Shown piece after piece: positions 16,201-25,110 of a stretch of DNA of 37,254 bases. The position numbers were made by a program, and so were the translations under genes. This DNA comes from Maribacter sp. (GTDB lineage: Bacteria; Bacteroidota; Bacteroidia; Flavobacteriales; Flavobacteriaceae), in the NCBI GenBank assembly GCA_020629415.1, contig JAHDDL010000017.1:1-37254 (forward strand), written 5' to 3'. Within the stretch, counting starts at the first letter, position 1; every line of letters begins with the position of its first letter. The notes beneath the pieces were generated by a model, which saw only the letters and a list, made by a program, of their open reading frames with translations, did not search any database and had not been told where the DNA came from.

Positions 16201-16418
16201 GGCAATCATTTAACACAACGCCCTATTCAAAAATAAAAGACGCATTACGTATTGCGGCCGCACAGAACAACGAACCTTCTGTTCAGCATCAAGAAATTCT
16301 TGGGCAAGCAAAAAAACTCGTTGCGGAGTTTTCTAAGACCGTATCTAATTTTATGGATGACTACTGGGTTCCTTTTCAAGAAAATATTGAAAAAAGTAGT
16401 ACCATTTTGAAAGATTGA
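13296..16418 (+). CDS. Large secreted BNR/sortilin-type beta-propeller protein
   Basis: 1040 aa, signal peptide 1-21 (ends AIGQ). About ten Asp-box (S-x-D-x-G-x-T-W) turns spread over residues 65-690, e.g. SENGGSAW, STDGGKTW, TVDGGLHW, TDDAGAHW, SDDGGTSW, TKDKGATW, TTDGGKKW, TDDLGKTW, SIDEGATW. This marks one or two large propellers of the VPS10/sialidase-like superfamily. The last 300 residues are a beta-sandwich-like part (ETKVTAMIYDQKDRLIHTVE...) and a helical coiled-coil tail (KEVDAQVEILSNDLKDI onward). No sialidase Arg triad is evident to me, so a glycosidase activity should not be assumed; such proteins are abundant exported proteins of unknown substrate in Bacteroidota. No lipobox or C-terminal sorting domain is seen. 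The 279 bases upstream contain a GGGGTATACTTTGC motif (13158-13171). Confidence 0.85.
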   Translation: MKIRFSILFFAFAMIAPFAIGQKIDFSTLKNLKIRNVGPANMSGRITAIDVVTDHPKTMFVGAASGGVWKSENGGSAWKPVFDEQPTQNIGALAIQQNDPNVIWVGTGEGNPRNSMNLGMGVFKSTDGGKTWKHMGLKDTKTIHRIRIDPNDPNIVYVGAMGDPFTENEHRGLYKTVDGGLHWEKILYSNTTSGIADLVMHPTNSKKLFAALYQHKRTPYYFTSGGEGSGFYVTDDAGAHWRKLDEKNGLPYGDLGRIGIAIAPSKPDRIYAKIEAKKNTIYRSDDGGTSWEMINDNPKFANNRPFYFQDLAVDSEDPDRVYNIYQPLSVSYDGAATFDTVPMIPADETKGIHADFHAFWVNPKDAEHFIIGGDGGLGITQDHGKSWYFPETIPVAQFYHVGVDNDTPYNVYGGMQDNGNWSGPSYTWKRGGIRTLYWQYLVGGDGFDISPDPDNSRFGYGSSQNGDLYRYDKLTGYYVSIKPPSEDINVPLRFNWNAAFARDPKNDNAAYYGSQFVHVTKDKGATWKIISPDLTTNKPEHQKPDYGGLTLDVSGAERYNAILSIAPSSLNERIVWVGTDDGQVQLTTDGGKKWKNMTSKVKGMPNEGWIAQIEASRYNENSAWMVVNNYRKGDYEPYVFKTDDLGKTWKRVADNTMVKGYALSIIQDPVEPNLVFLGTENGLWISIDEGATWSQFKNGFPSVSTMDLKIQEKESALIVGTFGRAIWVLDDLSALREIAANRLKLGLTALPMNDAVQVKGLFINPPGNIWTGFHTTFEGENKLFQKTKIPFYLTDEPTNETKVTAMIYDQKDRLIHTVETKELTKGLNYMIWKLDETASSLPGSWTDDFSRDIPVLPGEYTIVLEQGTYADTTKVTVVADPRFEVLPSVDKALYDYKKEVDAQVEILSNDLKDIDAKSKKIADWLSKIQASNNDPNQVLVGKLEKMEQSLKELRAKGKTPKPDRQVGAWQSFNTTPYSKIKDALRIAAAQNNEPSVQHQEILGQAKKLVAEFSKTVSNFMDDYWVPFQENIEKSSTILKD

Positions 16419-16436
16419 TCAAAAAGCTAAAAAGAG

Positions 16437-17885
16437 CTATGGTAGTATAGCTTCGGCTTCAATTTCTACCATATAACCATTGCCTACCAGTTTGGCTTCT
16501 ACCAGGGTATTTGCAGGGTTTATGCCTTTAAACCGTTCGCCATGAGCTCTAGCAATAGGTTCCCAATCTTTTAGTTCGTTGACGAAAATACGTGTTCTAA
16601 CCACGTCTTCAAGTTTACCGCCAAAGGAAGTGATTACGCCTTCTATTTTATCAATTATAAAATGGGTCTGGGCAGCGGCATCGTTACCGCCGATCATTAA
16701 GTTGCCGTGTGTAGCGGTGGTGCCAGAAACATGGATGTTTTTACCAAGTTTAATGGCTCTGCAATAACCTGCATATTCTTCCCATTCGGTACCACTAAAA
16801 ATCTGTTCTTTATTTTCTCCCGTTTTTAACGGGATAAAAGCTTTGGGAATAGTTTCCAAGTGGTCGCTGAGATCGCCCGATGCGGTCAGGAAGGGGGGTT
16901 TTCTGTACTCGTCACCGCAATCTCCAGGTATGTCTTTCAATTGAAGTTGTGCCTTTTTAATATCGTTGATATCATCCGCATCAAGTTGAATGTCCAACAT
17001 TTTTCTATTATCGTCAATATGCTCGCTTTCTCCCAAACGGGCGCCTACAATAACAGCGGCAACGGCTTCACCTTCTAAGATGAACCTACTTGCAATATTT
17101 GCGATGGAAGCATTATGTTTATCTGCAATTTTTTTTACGGTCCGCAATAACTTTTGGTACGGTTCCCATCCGCCGGCGGCATCAATAAAACGTTTGTATT
17201 TCATTTGTGACCATGTAGTCAGTTCCTCTTTGGCGGGCTCGGTTTTGTTTAACCATTTATCGGTTAAAAATCCGCCTGCCAAAGTCCCGAACGTCAATAG
17301 TTTTACATTATACTCACGGCATACTTTTGCCATTTGCCCGTTCGCCCTTTGGTCTATCAATGAATGGCAAATTTGATTGCTAACAATAGGGATACCGCTT
17401 GCCAGGGCAATTCTTAAATGTGCGGCATCAAAATTTGTGACCCCAATATGTTTGATCAAACCCTCTTCCTGTAGTTCCTTTAAATATAAGAGGCCATCTA
17501 ACCAACTGGCATCGGGGTAGTACCACGCATGAAATTGCAAAAGGTCTATGCTGGATTGTTGCATTCTGTCAAGTGCAGTCCGTATGGCAGCTCTGACATC
17601 TTCACGGGAAATTTTTCCGGGTTTTGGAACCCATTTGGTAAATAGCTGCACGCTATCTTTATCCGCTAGGTTATTTTTAAAGGTACCGGCAATTATTTCA
17701 CTGGAGCCGTAGTGGTCTGCCATGTCAAAAGAGGTGAGACCGGCATCTAGATAAGGTTTCATGTACTTGGCCGTTGCAACAGGGTCCAAGGTATTGCCGT
17801 TACGCTCCATATCCGCAATTTGCCATAAGCCCGTAACCACTCTGGAAATCTCTAAATCTTTTGCTAATTCAATTGTTGTTCGCAT
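16437..17885 (-). CDS. Aldo-keto reductase fused to a Rid (YjgF/YER057c/UK114) domain
   Basis: 482 aa, cytosolic. Residues 1 to about 330 are an aldo-keto reductase barrel with the full tetrad Asp54, Tyr59 (DMADHYGSS), Lys84 (FTKW) and His119 (LLQFHAWYY), and HIGVTNFDAAHL. Residues about 355-482 are a Rid-type domain (GKNIHVSGTTATHGN, VVRTRIFVNELKDW, VEIEAEA). The RidA catalytic Arg that lies in P-A-R-S is replaced: here P457-A-N459-T, so classic 2-imino-acid deaminase activity is doubtful and the domain may bind another carbonyl or imine. It ends a three-gene operon, starting only 3 bases after the permease stop, which suggests that the enzyme acts on the compound imported by that permease (inference). 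Confidence 0.88.
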   Translation of the reverse strand: MRTTIELAKDLEISRVVTGLWQIADMERNGNTLDPVATAKYMKPYLDAGLTSFDMADHYGSSEIIAGTFKNNLADKDSVQLFTKWVPKPGKISREDVRAAIRTALDRMQQSSIDLLQFHAWYYPDASWLDGLLYLKELQEEGLIKHIGVTNFDAAHLRIALASGIPIVSNQICHSLIDQRANGQMAKVCREYNVKLLTFGTLAGGFLTDKWLNKTEPAKEELTTWSQMKYKRFIDAAGGWEPYQKLLRTVKKIADKHNASIANIASRFILEGEAVAAVIVGARLGESEHIDDNRKMLDIQLDADDINDIKKAQLQLKDIPGDCGDEYRKPPFLTASGDLSDHLETIPKAFIPLKTGENKEQIFSGTEWEEYAGYCRAIKLGKNIHVSGTTATHGNLMIGGNDAAAQTHFIIDKIEGVITSFGGKLEDVVRTRIFVNELKDWEPIARAHGERFKGINPANTLVEAKLVGNGYMVEIEAEAILP

Positions 17886-17888
17886 CTT

Positions 17889-19373
17889 TTATTCTTCAGG
17901 CAGTTCTAAAAATAATTTGTTTGTATCGTTGTTCTGTTTCTTCAATTTTTTCCAGTAATAGGCAAATAATATACTTGCCAGTGCCATAACTATGAGCCAT
18001 ATTGGTGTAGAGTGAAAATACCACGCCGTTGTCTCTGAGGTAAGATCCTTATAAGTGTGTATGACCAAGAACCCGGAAAGGGTAAAAATGCCAGACCAAG
18101 CAATGCATAATTGTAATGTTCTGTTTTTAAGTACAGAAATCTTTTTTACCAGACCTGGGTTTACCTTTTTTATGGTAACAAGTGTAATGCACATTAGCAG
18201 AAAATTGACCATCATAGAGGTCACCATAATATCTATGCCCAAAAAGAAATCCCCTGCAAAATGAGAGCCTAGAACACCAATACTTGCCATAGCGCCTGCC
18301 ACAATTAAGGCAATATGTGGTGTATGGTTTTTTGGATGTACCCTAGAGATGGATTTTGGAAAAATACCATCTTTGGCCCAAGCGAACATTAAGCGTGATA
18401 CGGATAGTAACATAGCAGGTAGATCATTGATCAGCGCAATTGCGGCACCTGCCAATATTGCAATGCCTAAACCAGATGGCAGTACATAACTTAACAGCCC
18501 AGGGGCAGAGATATCTTTGTTCATTGCTTCTTCTGCAACAAAACTCCACGGTACAATATGGTATACCGCCGTTGCAAAGAGAAAGTAAAATAGGCCAACG
18601 CCAAATATGGCGAGTAAAATTGCCCTTGGTAATGTTTTAGTAGGTTTTTTTGCTTCCCCGCCTGCTTGGGCAATAGAATCAAAACCAATAAAGCTGGAAA
18701 ACAAAAGTGCGGCCGCAGACAGAAATATACGCCAATCAAAATCTATTTGGTTTACAGGGATAAAGCTGCGTCCTGTTTTGTTTTGTAACCCGGCCAGGAA
18801 ATCCGTTGTATCATAAATGAGTCCCGAAACTATAACAATTCCGCCAAGGGCGAACATTAAAAACATCATGGGTAATAAAATACGTTCATAACTTTTGATG
18901 CCCCTAATGTTAATGGTGATAAACGACCAGATCAATGCCAATGCAATGGTTACTCTTATCCATCCTATTTCCAATCCGTTAGAGATGTTTTTCCATCCCA
19001 AACTCAGTGTTACATCTCTTATAAACGGTACGGTAACGTAAGCGATAACACCAATAACAATAGAGAGCCCGAACCATTGGGAGAAACTGGCGACAAAGCC
19101 TAAATACGGATTTAAGCCTCTACTGGCGTATATATAACTACCGCCTGCACGTGGCATGGCAGACGCCAAAATACCATAGGCCAATGCCGCGAACAATGCA
19201 GGCACCGCCGCAAAAATAAATGCAGGCAGTACATAAGGGCCAATACCCGGCACATTACGTTGTATCATGAACGGCACAACATTTATAGATGCCCCTAACA
19301 TAGAACAAACACCCGTAGCGGTAAGGGCAAGAAGCCCCATTTGGCGGTTTAATTTCTTAGAGTTCGTAGTCAA
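17889..19373 (-). CDS. APC-superfamily amino acid/polyamine permease
   Basis: 494 aa with about 12 hydrophobic helices. The first helix carries the unwound GVCSMLGASINVVPF segment, followed by AMPRAGGSYIYASRGLNPYLG, the conserved loop of APC transporters; FIGFDSIAQAGGEAKKPTKTLPRAI is the usual helix 6-7 region. The substrate cannot be told from sequence. Inner membrane, proton- or exchange-driven in characterised relatives. It sits between the DUF885 hydrolase (26 bases upstream) and the aldo-keto reductase-Rid gene (3 bases downstream), so a peptide or ester hydrolase, an importer and a reductase form a likely catabolic unit. Confidence 0.9.
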   Translation of the reverse strand: MTTNSKKLNRQMGLLALTATGVCSMLGASINVVPFMIQRNVPGIGPYVLPAFIFAAVPALFAALAYGILASAMPRAGGSYIYASRGLNPYLGFVASFSQWFGLSIVIGVIAYVTVPFIRDVTLSLGWKNISNGLEIGWIRVTIALALIWSFITINIRGIKSYERILLPMMFLMFALGGIVIVSGLIYDTTDFLAGLQNKTGRSFIPVNQIDFDWRIFLSAAALLFSSFIGFDSIAQAGGEAKKPTKTLPRAILLAIFGVGLFYFLFATAVYHIVPWSFVAEEAMNKDISAPGLLSYVLPSGLGIAILAGAAIALINDLPAMLLSVSRLMFAWAKDGIFPKSISRVHPKNHTPHIALIVAGAMASIGVLGSHFAGDFFLGIDIMVTSMMVNFLLMCITLVTIKKVNPGLVKKISVLKNRTLQLCIAWSGIFTLSGFLVIHTYKDLTSETTAWYFHSTPIWLIVMALASILFAYYWKKLKKQNNDTNKLFLELPEE

Positions 19374-19399
19374 TAGTTATGAAGTTATGGTATGCCATG

Positions 19400-21046
19400 T
19401 TATTCTTTATCTAAAAAAGAGCGTACACCTGTCATTTGCCATCTGCCCAACGTTATTGGAATGCAGCCTATAGCATTTAGCTCATCGAAAAAAGCTTTCA
19501 TTTCAAAAGGTTCGTTTTTAGATTCTTTCATTCTTGCATATTCGGCCATGGTGTTTTCAAGTAAGTATTTACCGGTAATGTAACTAGTTCCGTATCCTGG
19601 TTGTCTTAGGTATAGGTGTTGCTCAAAAAGCAACAGGTCCTTTTCTGTTTTCATCCAACCTCTTGGGGTGTAATTGGAGTGGATGCCGCCCGCTTCTTCA
19701 GAGCTCATAAGGTTTGCATGTGCGTAGAGCGATCCCAAGCCCCTTGCTGCGCGTTGTGCGATCATAATGTAAACAATTTCCCTAGAACGGGTTTGGTCAT
19801 CATATAGCCCCGCATCCATGAACATTTCTTCTACCGCGGTTGCCACGCCTTCGTTTCTTGAATCGAATATATTGTACAGTAGGGCCTCTTTTCTAATTTC
19901 GCGCGGGTTAGGTTCCTTGTCCATCCTTGCAAGTTCAAACCAATGATAAAAATGAGAATAAAGCGGGCGTTGATCTAAATGGGCGGTAATCCAAAAAAAG
20001 TTTCTTTTCTCACGAGGTACATATGCACCTAAATGATCATTAAGCGCAGTCTCAAAGTAGTCTTTAACCGTTACTATTTCATTTTTATCTAAAAATTGCA
20101 AAAGGCTTTCTGCGGAGACCTTTGCCATTTTATTATATTCTTCAACGCTACCGGCATCTGGTAACTCAGGCAGATTTCTATTTCTGTGTTCCTCTAATTT
20201 AAGTGCAGACCATGCTCTGGTAAGCTCTCGTTTTAAGAGCATAACCTCGTCTTCCCATGTCAATGGTACCAAATGAACATTTTGTAGGTACCAGGTATAA
20301 TTTTCTTTGCCAATGCCCGAAGGACCGGTTTTAGTACTGGCTTCCGTTTTTAGCCATGCCGCAAAACGATCGGTGGATGTTATTGCCGCATTGATCGCAG
20401 CCATTATTTTTTTGTTTTTTTGAATCCCGGGCAGGTTTTTTATAGCTGCCAAGTCATTACTCTGTGTCTCAATATCACGGATGCCGGCCAACCATAGGTC
20501 TTTTGCATTGCCCGTTAAATTTTCCTGAGCCTGCTTGTTAAGGATAGGAATGATTTTTAAGGAGTTAAGCAATTTGGTTTGGTCTGCTTTTTTCAAAGGA
20601 AAGCTATATTTCCAAATATCTATTATGGCATGGTGGGTAGGACCCTCGTGGGCAGGAACATCGCTACGATCTGTCCAAATTGTTTTATAGAATGCAGGGT
20701 CTCTGGACCAAGGTTTTAAAATTCGTTGGTTAAAATCATAACCGTTCATTTCGGCATGTATAATGTGCCAGTCTACTTTGTCCGGTATAGGCCATCCTGC
20801 AGTATCAATAGCAAGAAGTTGTTCTCGTAATAGTTTAAATTTTGGAGATCTTTTCTTAAAAGTTGCCACGGTATAATCAGGGGCGCCGTCTACTAATGGC
20901 GGGTTTTCAAAAGAGCGCCATTCTCTAAAAAGTTGAACTAATTCTTGATTGGAAACCTTGTCTTGAGCTGTTACATTTTGTGGAACAAACAGATAAAGAA
21001 AAGGGATAACACAAATTAATACTTTAAAAATAGTCTTGTTCTTCAT
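19400..21046 (-). CDS. Secreted DUF885 family hydrolase
   Basis: 548 aa from the ATG at 21044; ten further upstream codons from another ATG are unlikely because the signal peptide ([20 protein letters not shown], ending VTAQ) begins here. DUF885 proteins are all-helical, gluzincin-like putative metal-dependent hydrolases; some act as peptidases. Typical blocks are seen: [35 protein letters not shown] near residue 400, [12 protein letters not shown], and [17 protein letters not shown]. The usual HEGxxH-like site reads [11 protein letters not shown] here, i.e. the His ligands of the active-site helix are not evident, so activity is uncertain. First gene of the operon with the APC permease and the aldo-keto reductase-Rid fusion. 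Upstream 21047-21314 is a divergent promoter region with ATACTTTG at 21195-21202. Confidence 0.8.
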   Translation of the reverse strand: MKNKTIFKVLICVIPFLYLFVPQNVTAQDKVSNQELVQLFREWRSFENPPLVDGAPDYTVATFKKRSPKFKLLREQLLAIDTAGWPIPDKVDWHIIHAEMNGYDFNQRILKPWSRDPAFYKTIWTDRSDVPAHEGPTHHAIIDIWKYSFPLKKADQTKLLNSLKIIPILNKQAQENLTGNAKDLWLAGIRDIETQSNDLAAIKNLPGIQKNKKIMAAINAAITSTDRFAAWLKTEASTKTGPSGIGKENYTWYLQNVHLVPLTWEDEVMLLKRELTRAWSALKLEEHRNRNLPELPDAGSVEEYNKMAKVSAESLLQFLDKNEIVTVKDYFETALNDHLGAYVPREKRNFFWITAHLDQRPLYSHFYHWFELARMDKEPNPREIRKEALLYNIFDSRNEGVATAVEEMFMDAGLYDDQTRSREIVYIMIAQRAARGLGSLYAHANLMSSEEAGGIHSNYTPRGWMKTEKDLLLFEQHLYLRQPGYGTSYITGKYLLENTMAEYARMKESKNEPFEMKAFFDELNAIGCIPITLGRWQMTGVRSFLDKE

Positions 21047-21314
21047 AGATGGTAGGTGGTTGGTATCTGTATGCAAAATAAGAATAGTGGATCAATGAGC
21101 CATGTTTTTAAACAAAATGTTAGTTATGAAGTAAGAATTTTTCATATGAATGCCAATCTATTTTTTTGAGTTAACAATTACTTTTTAAATTGATTAATTT
21201 GCATACTTTGACAGTTATGTTTTTCAGGTAGAAATTGATTGTTTTAATTTCTGTATAATTTTATGATTGTCAAGTATTTAATAGTTGTTTTAGGGGTTTT
21301 GATATTACATTCTT

Positions 21315-22967
21315 ATGAATAAAAAATTTCATTTTCTGGATGATGGTGGTGAAATGGGTAGGCTAATGCGAGAAAAAGATTGGTCTCTTACTCCGTTAGG
21401 TACGCCAGATGGATGGCCACATAATTTACGTACCACATTGAACATAATGTTGAACTCTCCATTTCCCATGTTTTTGTTTTGGGGAGATACTTTAAAGAGT
21501 TTTTACAATGATGCGTATAGGCCCATTTTAGGAAATGATGGTAAACATCCTAAGATATTGGGTTTAAATGGAAAGCAGGCTTGGTCCGAAAGCTGGAGCG
21601 ATGTAGAACCTATGTTAAAAATTGTAACTGAAAATGGCGAATCTATTTGGAAAGAAAACCTGATGGTTCCTATTTTTAGAAATGGTAGAATGGAAGATGT
21701 TTACTGGACATTTAGCTATAGTCCCGTAAAAAATGAAGAAGGAGAAGTATCTGGTGTTTTGGTTATTGTTACCGATACTACGGAGGCGGTGTTGGCAGAA
21801 AGGCGCTTAAAGGAAAGTGAGCGTAGGTTTAGGGAAGTGGCAAACTTATCTCCGGTATGGATCTGGATTACGGATAATGATATCAATATTCAATATTCCA
21901 ATCGTGCTTTATTGAATTATGTAGGAATAGAAAAAGAAGCGGACTTTACCGGTAAGGTCTGGAAAGAAGTAGTGCACCCAGATGACCTTGATATTATTTA
22001 TGAAGGTTTTGGTAAAGCGGTTGCAGATGAAACTGACTTTACGCTAGAATATAGGGTTAGAAGAAAGGAAACCGGTAAATACGAATGGTTTAAGGTTTTA
22101 GGGGTTCCAAAATTCGAGGAAAAGAAAATGGTGGGCTTTATTGGTACGGCAATGAATATCGATAAACAAAAATCGTTTGCAGATGAACTTAAAAAAGAAG
22201 TGAACATACGTACCAAAGAACTAGCTGATAGTAATAGCAAATTAGAGGCAATGAATAAAGAACTTCAGTCTTTTGCATACATATCTAGCCATGATCTTCA
22301 AGAACCGCTGCGTAAAATTCAGATGTTTGCTGAAGTGTTGATGGACAAAGAGTATGATAAACTATCCACATCTGGCAAAGCTAAATTTGAAAAGATACAA
22401 TCTGCGGCCAAAAGAATGCAATCACTGATCAATGATTTACTATCATATTCACGCACAGATACCGAGAATAGGGTCTTTGAGGTCATAGATTTAAAAGAAC
22501 TGGTAGAAGATGTAAAAAATGACCTTGGGGAAGAACTTAAAAAGAAAGAGGGCAAAATAACCTTGTTGCGTTCATGTGAATTGGAGGTGGTGCCATTTCA
22601 ATTTAGGCAGTTAATGTATAATCTATTATCCAATGCCGTCAAATACTCAAAAAATGATATCTCGCCCAATGTAACCATAGATACGGAAATTATTACGAAC
22701 GCAAAATCTGTAGATGTTGGGTTAAAAAATAATAAGGAATACGTTAAAATTACCATAACCGATAATGGTATAGGGTTTGAAGAACAATTTGCAGAAAAGA
22801 TATTTGAAGTATTTCAACGCTTACATTCTAAGCAGGAATATGTAGGTACCGGTATAGGTTTGGCAATTGTAAAGAAGATTGTACAGAATCATCATGGTGT
22901 AATTAGTGCATCGGGCAAACTTAACGAAGGATCGGTGTTTGAAATCGTATTGCCAAAAATGCAATAG
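21315..22967 (+). CDS. Cytoplasmic PAS-PAS sensor histidine kinase
   Basis: 550 aa, no membrane helix. PAS-like sensor 1 (about 20-160; DWSLTPLGTPDGWPHNLRTT and FYNDAYRPILG are the usual opening of this PAS type), PAS/PAC 2 (about 168-285; SPVWIWITDNDINIQYSN, then HPDD), coiled-coil (285-318), HisKA with SSHDLQEPLRK (phospho-acceptor His326), and HATPase with N440 (NLLSNAVKY), DNGIGF and GTGIGLAI. All catalytic motifs are intact. It has no adjacent full-length response regulator; candidates are the three single-domain receivers at 25684, 29607 and 30240. The signal is unknown (cytosolic, possibly redox or small ligand). A strong terminator follows at 23004-23039. Confidence 0.9.
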   Translation: MNKKFHFLDDGGEMGRLMREKDWSLTPLGTPDGWPHNLRTTLNIMLNSPFPMFLFWGDTLKSFYNDAYRPILGNDGKHPKILGLNGKQAWSESWSDVEPMLKIVTENGESIWKENLMVPIFRNGRMEDVYWTFSYSPVKNEEGEVSGVLVIVTDTTEAVLAERRLKESERRFREVANLSPVWIWITDNDINIQYSNRALLNYVGIEKEADFTGKVWKEVVHPDDLDIIYEGFGKAVADETDFTLEYRVRRKETGKYEWFKVLGVPKFEEKKMVGFIGTAMNIDKQKSFADELKKEVNIRTKELADSNSKLEAMNKELQSFAYISSHDLQEPLRKIQMFAEVLMDKEYDKLSTSGKAKFEKIQSAAKRMQSLINDLLSYSRTDTENRVFEVIDLKELVEDVKNDLGEELKKKEGKITLLRSCELEVVPFQFRQLMYNLLSNAVKYSKNDISPNVTIDTEIITNAKSVDVGLKNNKEYVKITITDNGIGFEEQFAEKIFEVFQRLHSKQEYVGTGIGLAIVKKIVQNHHGVISASGKLNEGSVFEIVLPKMQ

Positions 22968-23003
22968 AATAGTGTTTCTTGAACCAAAGTGATTAGCATT
23001 CAT

Positions 23004-23039
23004 AAAAAAAGCTCATTTTCTTTAAAATGAGCTTTTTTT
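23004..23039 (+). terminator. Intrinsic terminator, bidirectional
   Basis: Perfect 9-bp stem GCTCATTTT-CTTT-AAAATGAGC (23011-23032) flanked by seven A on the left and seven T on the right. It ends the histidine kinase transcript 36 bases after the stop codon. Confidence 0.9.
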
Positions 23040-23136
23040 ATAGGGAAGCCTATAATTACGTGAATAAAATGTTTTTGAGTTAAAGCATCTCTTTTTGAGG
23101 ATATTACTTACACCGATCGCAGTCTACTTTTGGTAT

Positions 23137-24933
23137 ATGAATACTACTATAGAAAAATCGGCAGGTATGGGCGCTGTCTTAAATGATGGTGCCGTAACCT
23201 TTAGAGTGTGGGCTCCGCATGCGGAGAAAGTTTTCGTTGGCGGAAGCTTCAACAACTGGTCTAAAAATGACATTTCACTAGAACTTGAAGAAAATGGGTA
23301 CTGGTCTGTAATCACCGAAAAAGCATCTGAAGGTGATGAATATAAATTCTTTATTGAATATAATGGGGAGATTTTGGCCAGAAACGATCCTTATGCCTTT
23401 GAAGTGACCAATAGTAACGGTAATTCCATAATTAGGGCATTAGATTTTAAATGGGACGATGTGGAGTTTAACATGCCAAATTGGAACGAGCTTGTTATAT
23501 ACGAACTACATGTAGGTACTTTTAATCGTTCGGCATCGGATATCGTAGGTACGTTCCAAGATGTTATAGATAAGTTAGACTACCTACGGGATTTGGGTAT
23601 TAACTGTATAGAGCTGTTACCGGTCGCAGAGTTTGCGGGTGGTATTTCTTGGGGGTATAACCCTGCGCACCCATTTGCCATTGAACAAGATTATGGCGGT
23701 CCAGATGCCTTTGCGAAATTGGTCAATGAAGCGCATAAAAAAGGTATAGCGGTGATAATGGATGTAGTGTATAATCACTTTGGTCCTTCTGATGTAGATC
23801 TATGGCAGTTTGATGGTTGGAGCGAGAACGATAAAGGCGGCATCTATTTCTATAATGACCATAGAAGTGATACCCCTTGGGGAGATACCAGACCTGACTA
23901 TGGCAGAAAAGAAGTGCGCCAATATTTAAGGGACAATGCATTAATGTGGATAGAAAAGTACCATTGTGACGGGTTGCGTATGGATGCTACCTCATATATA
24001 CGTTATGAAGGCGGTGGTCTAGGGTATGATACCGAAATAGAAGAAGGCAATATTTTAATGCGTGATATCAATTCTGAAATAAGGGATAAATATCCGCATG
24101 TATTGACAATTGCCGAAGATCTTAAAGGCGATAGTAGGGTAACGGATGCCATTGAACATAATGGACTTGCTTATGGATCTCAATGGGATATGAACTTTGT
24201 ACACCCCGTTAGAGAGGTGATAGAAGATACCCATGATGATAGTAGGGATTTGCAAAAAGTGGTAGATGCCTTGGAATTTAAGTATAGCAACGATGCGTTT
24301 TGCCGTATAGTTTATACGGAGTCTCATGATGAGGTTGCCAATGGTAAGGCAAGAGTTCCAGAAGAGATACAACCAGGTGATGCAGAAAGTGATTTTGCTA
24401 AAAAGAGAGCATTGTTAGGTATAGTTTTGACCTTGACGGCACCGGGTATACCAATGCTTTTTCAAGGGCAGGAGTTTATTGAAGATGAATACTTTCAAGA
24501 TACGGAAGGCTTGGATTGGGACAAAGAAAAGAAACACAAAGGCATTGAAAATCTTGTAAGTGATATTATAAAGCTAAGAACAGGCCAAATAGATGGTGGT
24601 GAGGGTTTAAGAAGCCAGCATATAGAAATGCTACATGTAAATCATGAAACTAAAATATTGGCATATAAAAGGTTCGATGAAAATAATGTATCCAATTCAG
24701 TACTGGTCGTTTTAAATTTTAGCAATCAGGACTACGGGGATTACGGTATTGGTCTACATGAAAATGAATCTTTTGAACTTAAGATCAATGCTAGCAGTAA
24801 AATATATGATCAAGCGTTCTCAGAGTTACCGGTTGATGATGTAACCGTTGTTGAAGAACATACCGATGCCAAGAACTGGACAGGAAAAATAAATATACCT
24901 GCATATGGAGCATTGATATTTACTAAATCGTAA
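23137..24933 (+). CDS. GH13 alpha-glucan enzyme with N-terminal CBM48 (branching enzyme/TreZ-like)
   Basis: 598 aa from the ATG at 23137 (an upstream in-frame TTG at 23095 is not credible). CBM48/Early-set domain at about 12-100 (TFRVWAPHAEKVFVGGSFNN), then a GH13 barrel: VMDVVYNHFGP (region I), DGLRMDATSYI with nucleophile Asp283 (II), TIAEDLKG with acid/base Glu327 (III), and TESHDEV with Asp398 (IV), plus a C-terminal beta domain. ELHVGTFN and LLPVAEFAGGISWGYNP are features of the group containing glycogen branching enzyme and maltooligosyl trehalose trehalohydrolase. No TreY or glycogen synthase lies nearby, so I cannot choose between these. No signal peptide: cytosolic, probably glycogen or trehalose metabolism, fitting a stress-signalling neighbourhood. 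Confidence 0.88.
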   Translation: MNTTIEKSAGMGAVLNDGAVTFRVWAPHAEKVFVGGSFNNWSKNDISLELEENGYWSVITEKASEGDEYKFFIEYNGEILARNDPYAFEVTNSNGNSIIRALDFKWDDVEFNMPNWNELVIYELHVGTFNRSASDIVGTFQDVIDKLDYLRDLGINCIELLPVAEFAGGISWGYNPAHPFAIEQDYGGPDAFAKLVNEAHKKGIAVIMDVVYNHFGPSDVDLWQFDGWSENDKGGIYFYNDHRSDTPWGDTRPDYGRKEVRQYLRDNALMWIEKYHCDGLRMDATSYIRYEGGGLGYDTEIEEGNILMRDINSEIRDKYPHVLTIAEDLKGDSRVTDAIEHNGLAYGSQWDMNFVHPVREVIEDTHDDSRDLQKVVDALEFKYSNDAFCRIVYTESHDEVANGKARVPEEIQPGDAESDFAKKRALLGIVLTLTAPGIPMLFQGQEFIEDEYFQDTEGLDWDKEKKHKGIENLVSDIIKLRTGQIDGGEGLRSQHIEMLHVNHETKILAYKRFDENNVSNSVLVVLNFSNQDYGDYGIGLHENESFELKINASSKIYDQAFSELPVDDVTVVEEHTDAKNWTGKINIPAYGALIFTKS

Positions 24934-25019
24934 GAATTTTTTTAAATGGCATTATTCCGATAATATTATGTAGGTTTAAACTTACATTTCAATATTTTTA
25001 TGGAATCGGCTTTAATAGT

Positions 25020-25075
25020 GGTAAAATTTTATTGTATTTTGTTATATAATCTATAGGTAAAACAATAATTTTACC
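25020..25075. promoter_or_regulatory. Palindrome GGTAAAACAATAATTTTACC plus extra half-site: candidate operator
   Basis: A perfect 7-bp-arm inverted repeat with 6-bp spacer at 25056-25075. A third identical half-site GGTAAAA lies at 25020-25026, 36 bases upstream in direct orientation. The palindrome ends 35 bases before the start codon of the AraC gene at 25111, so it could be an autoregulatory site or a 5' leader hairpin. Confidence 0.4.
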
Positions 25076-25110
25076 GGCTTAAATGTGGCGAACTAATATT
25101 GATGTAATTA

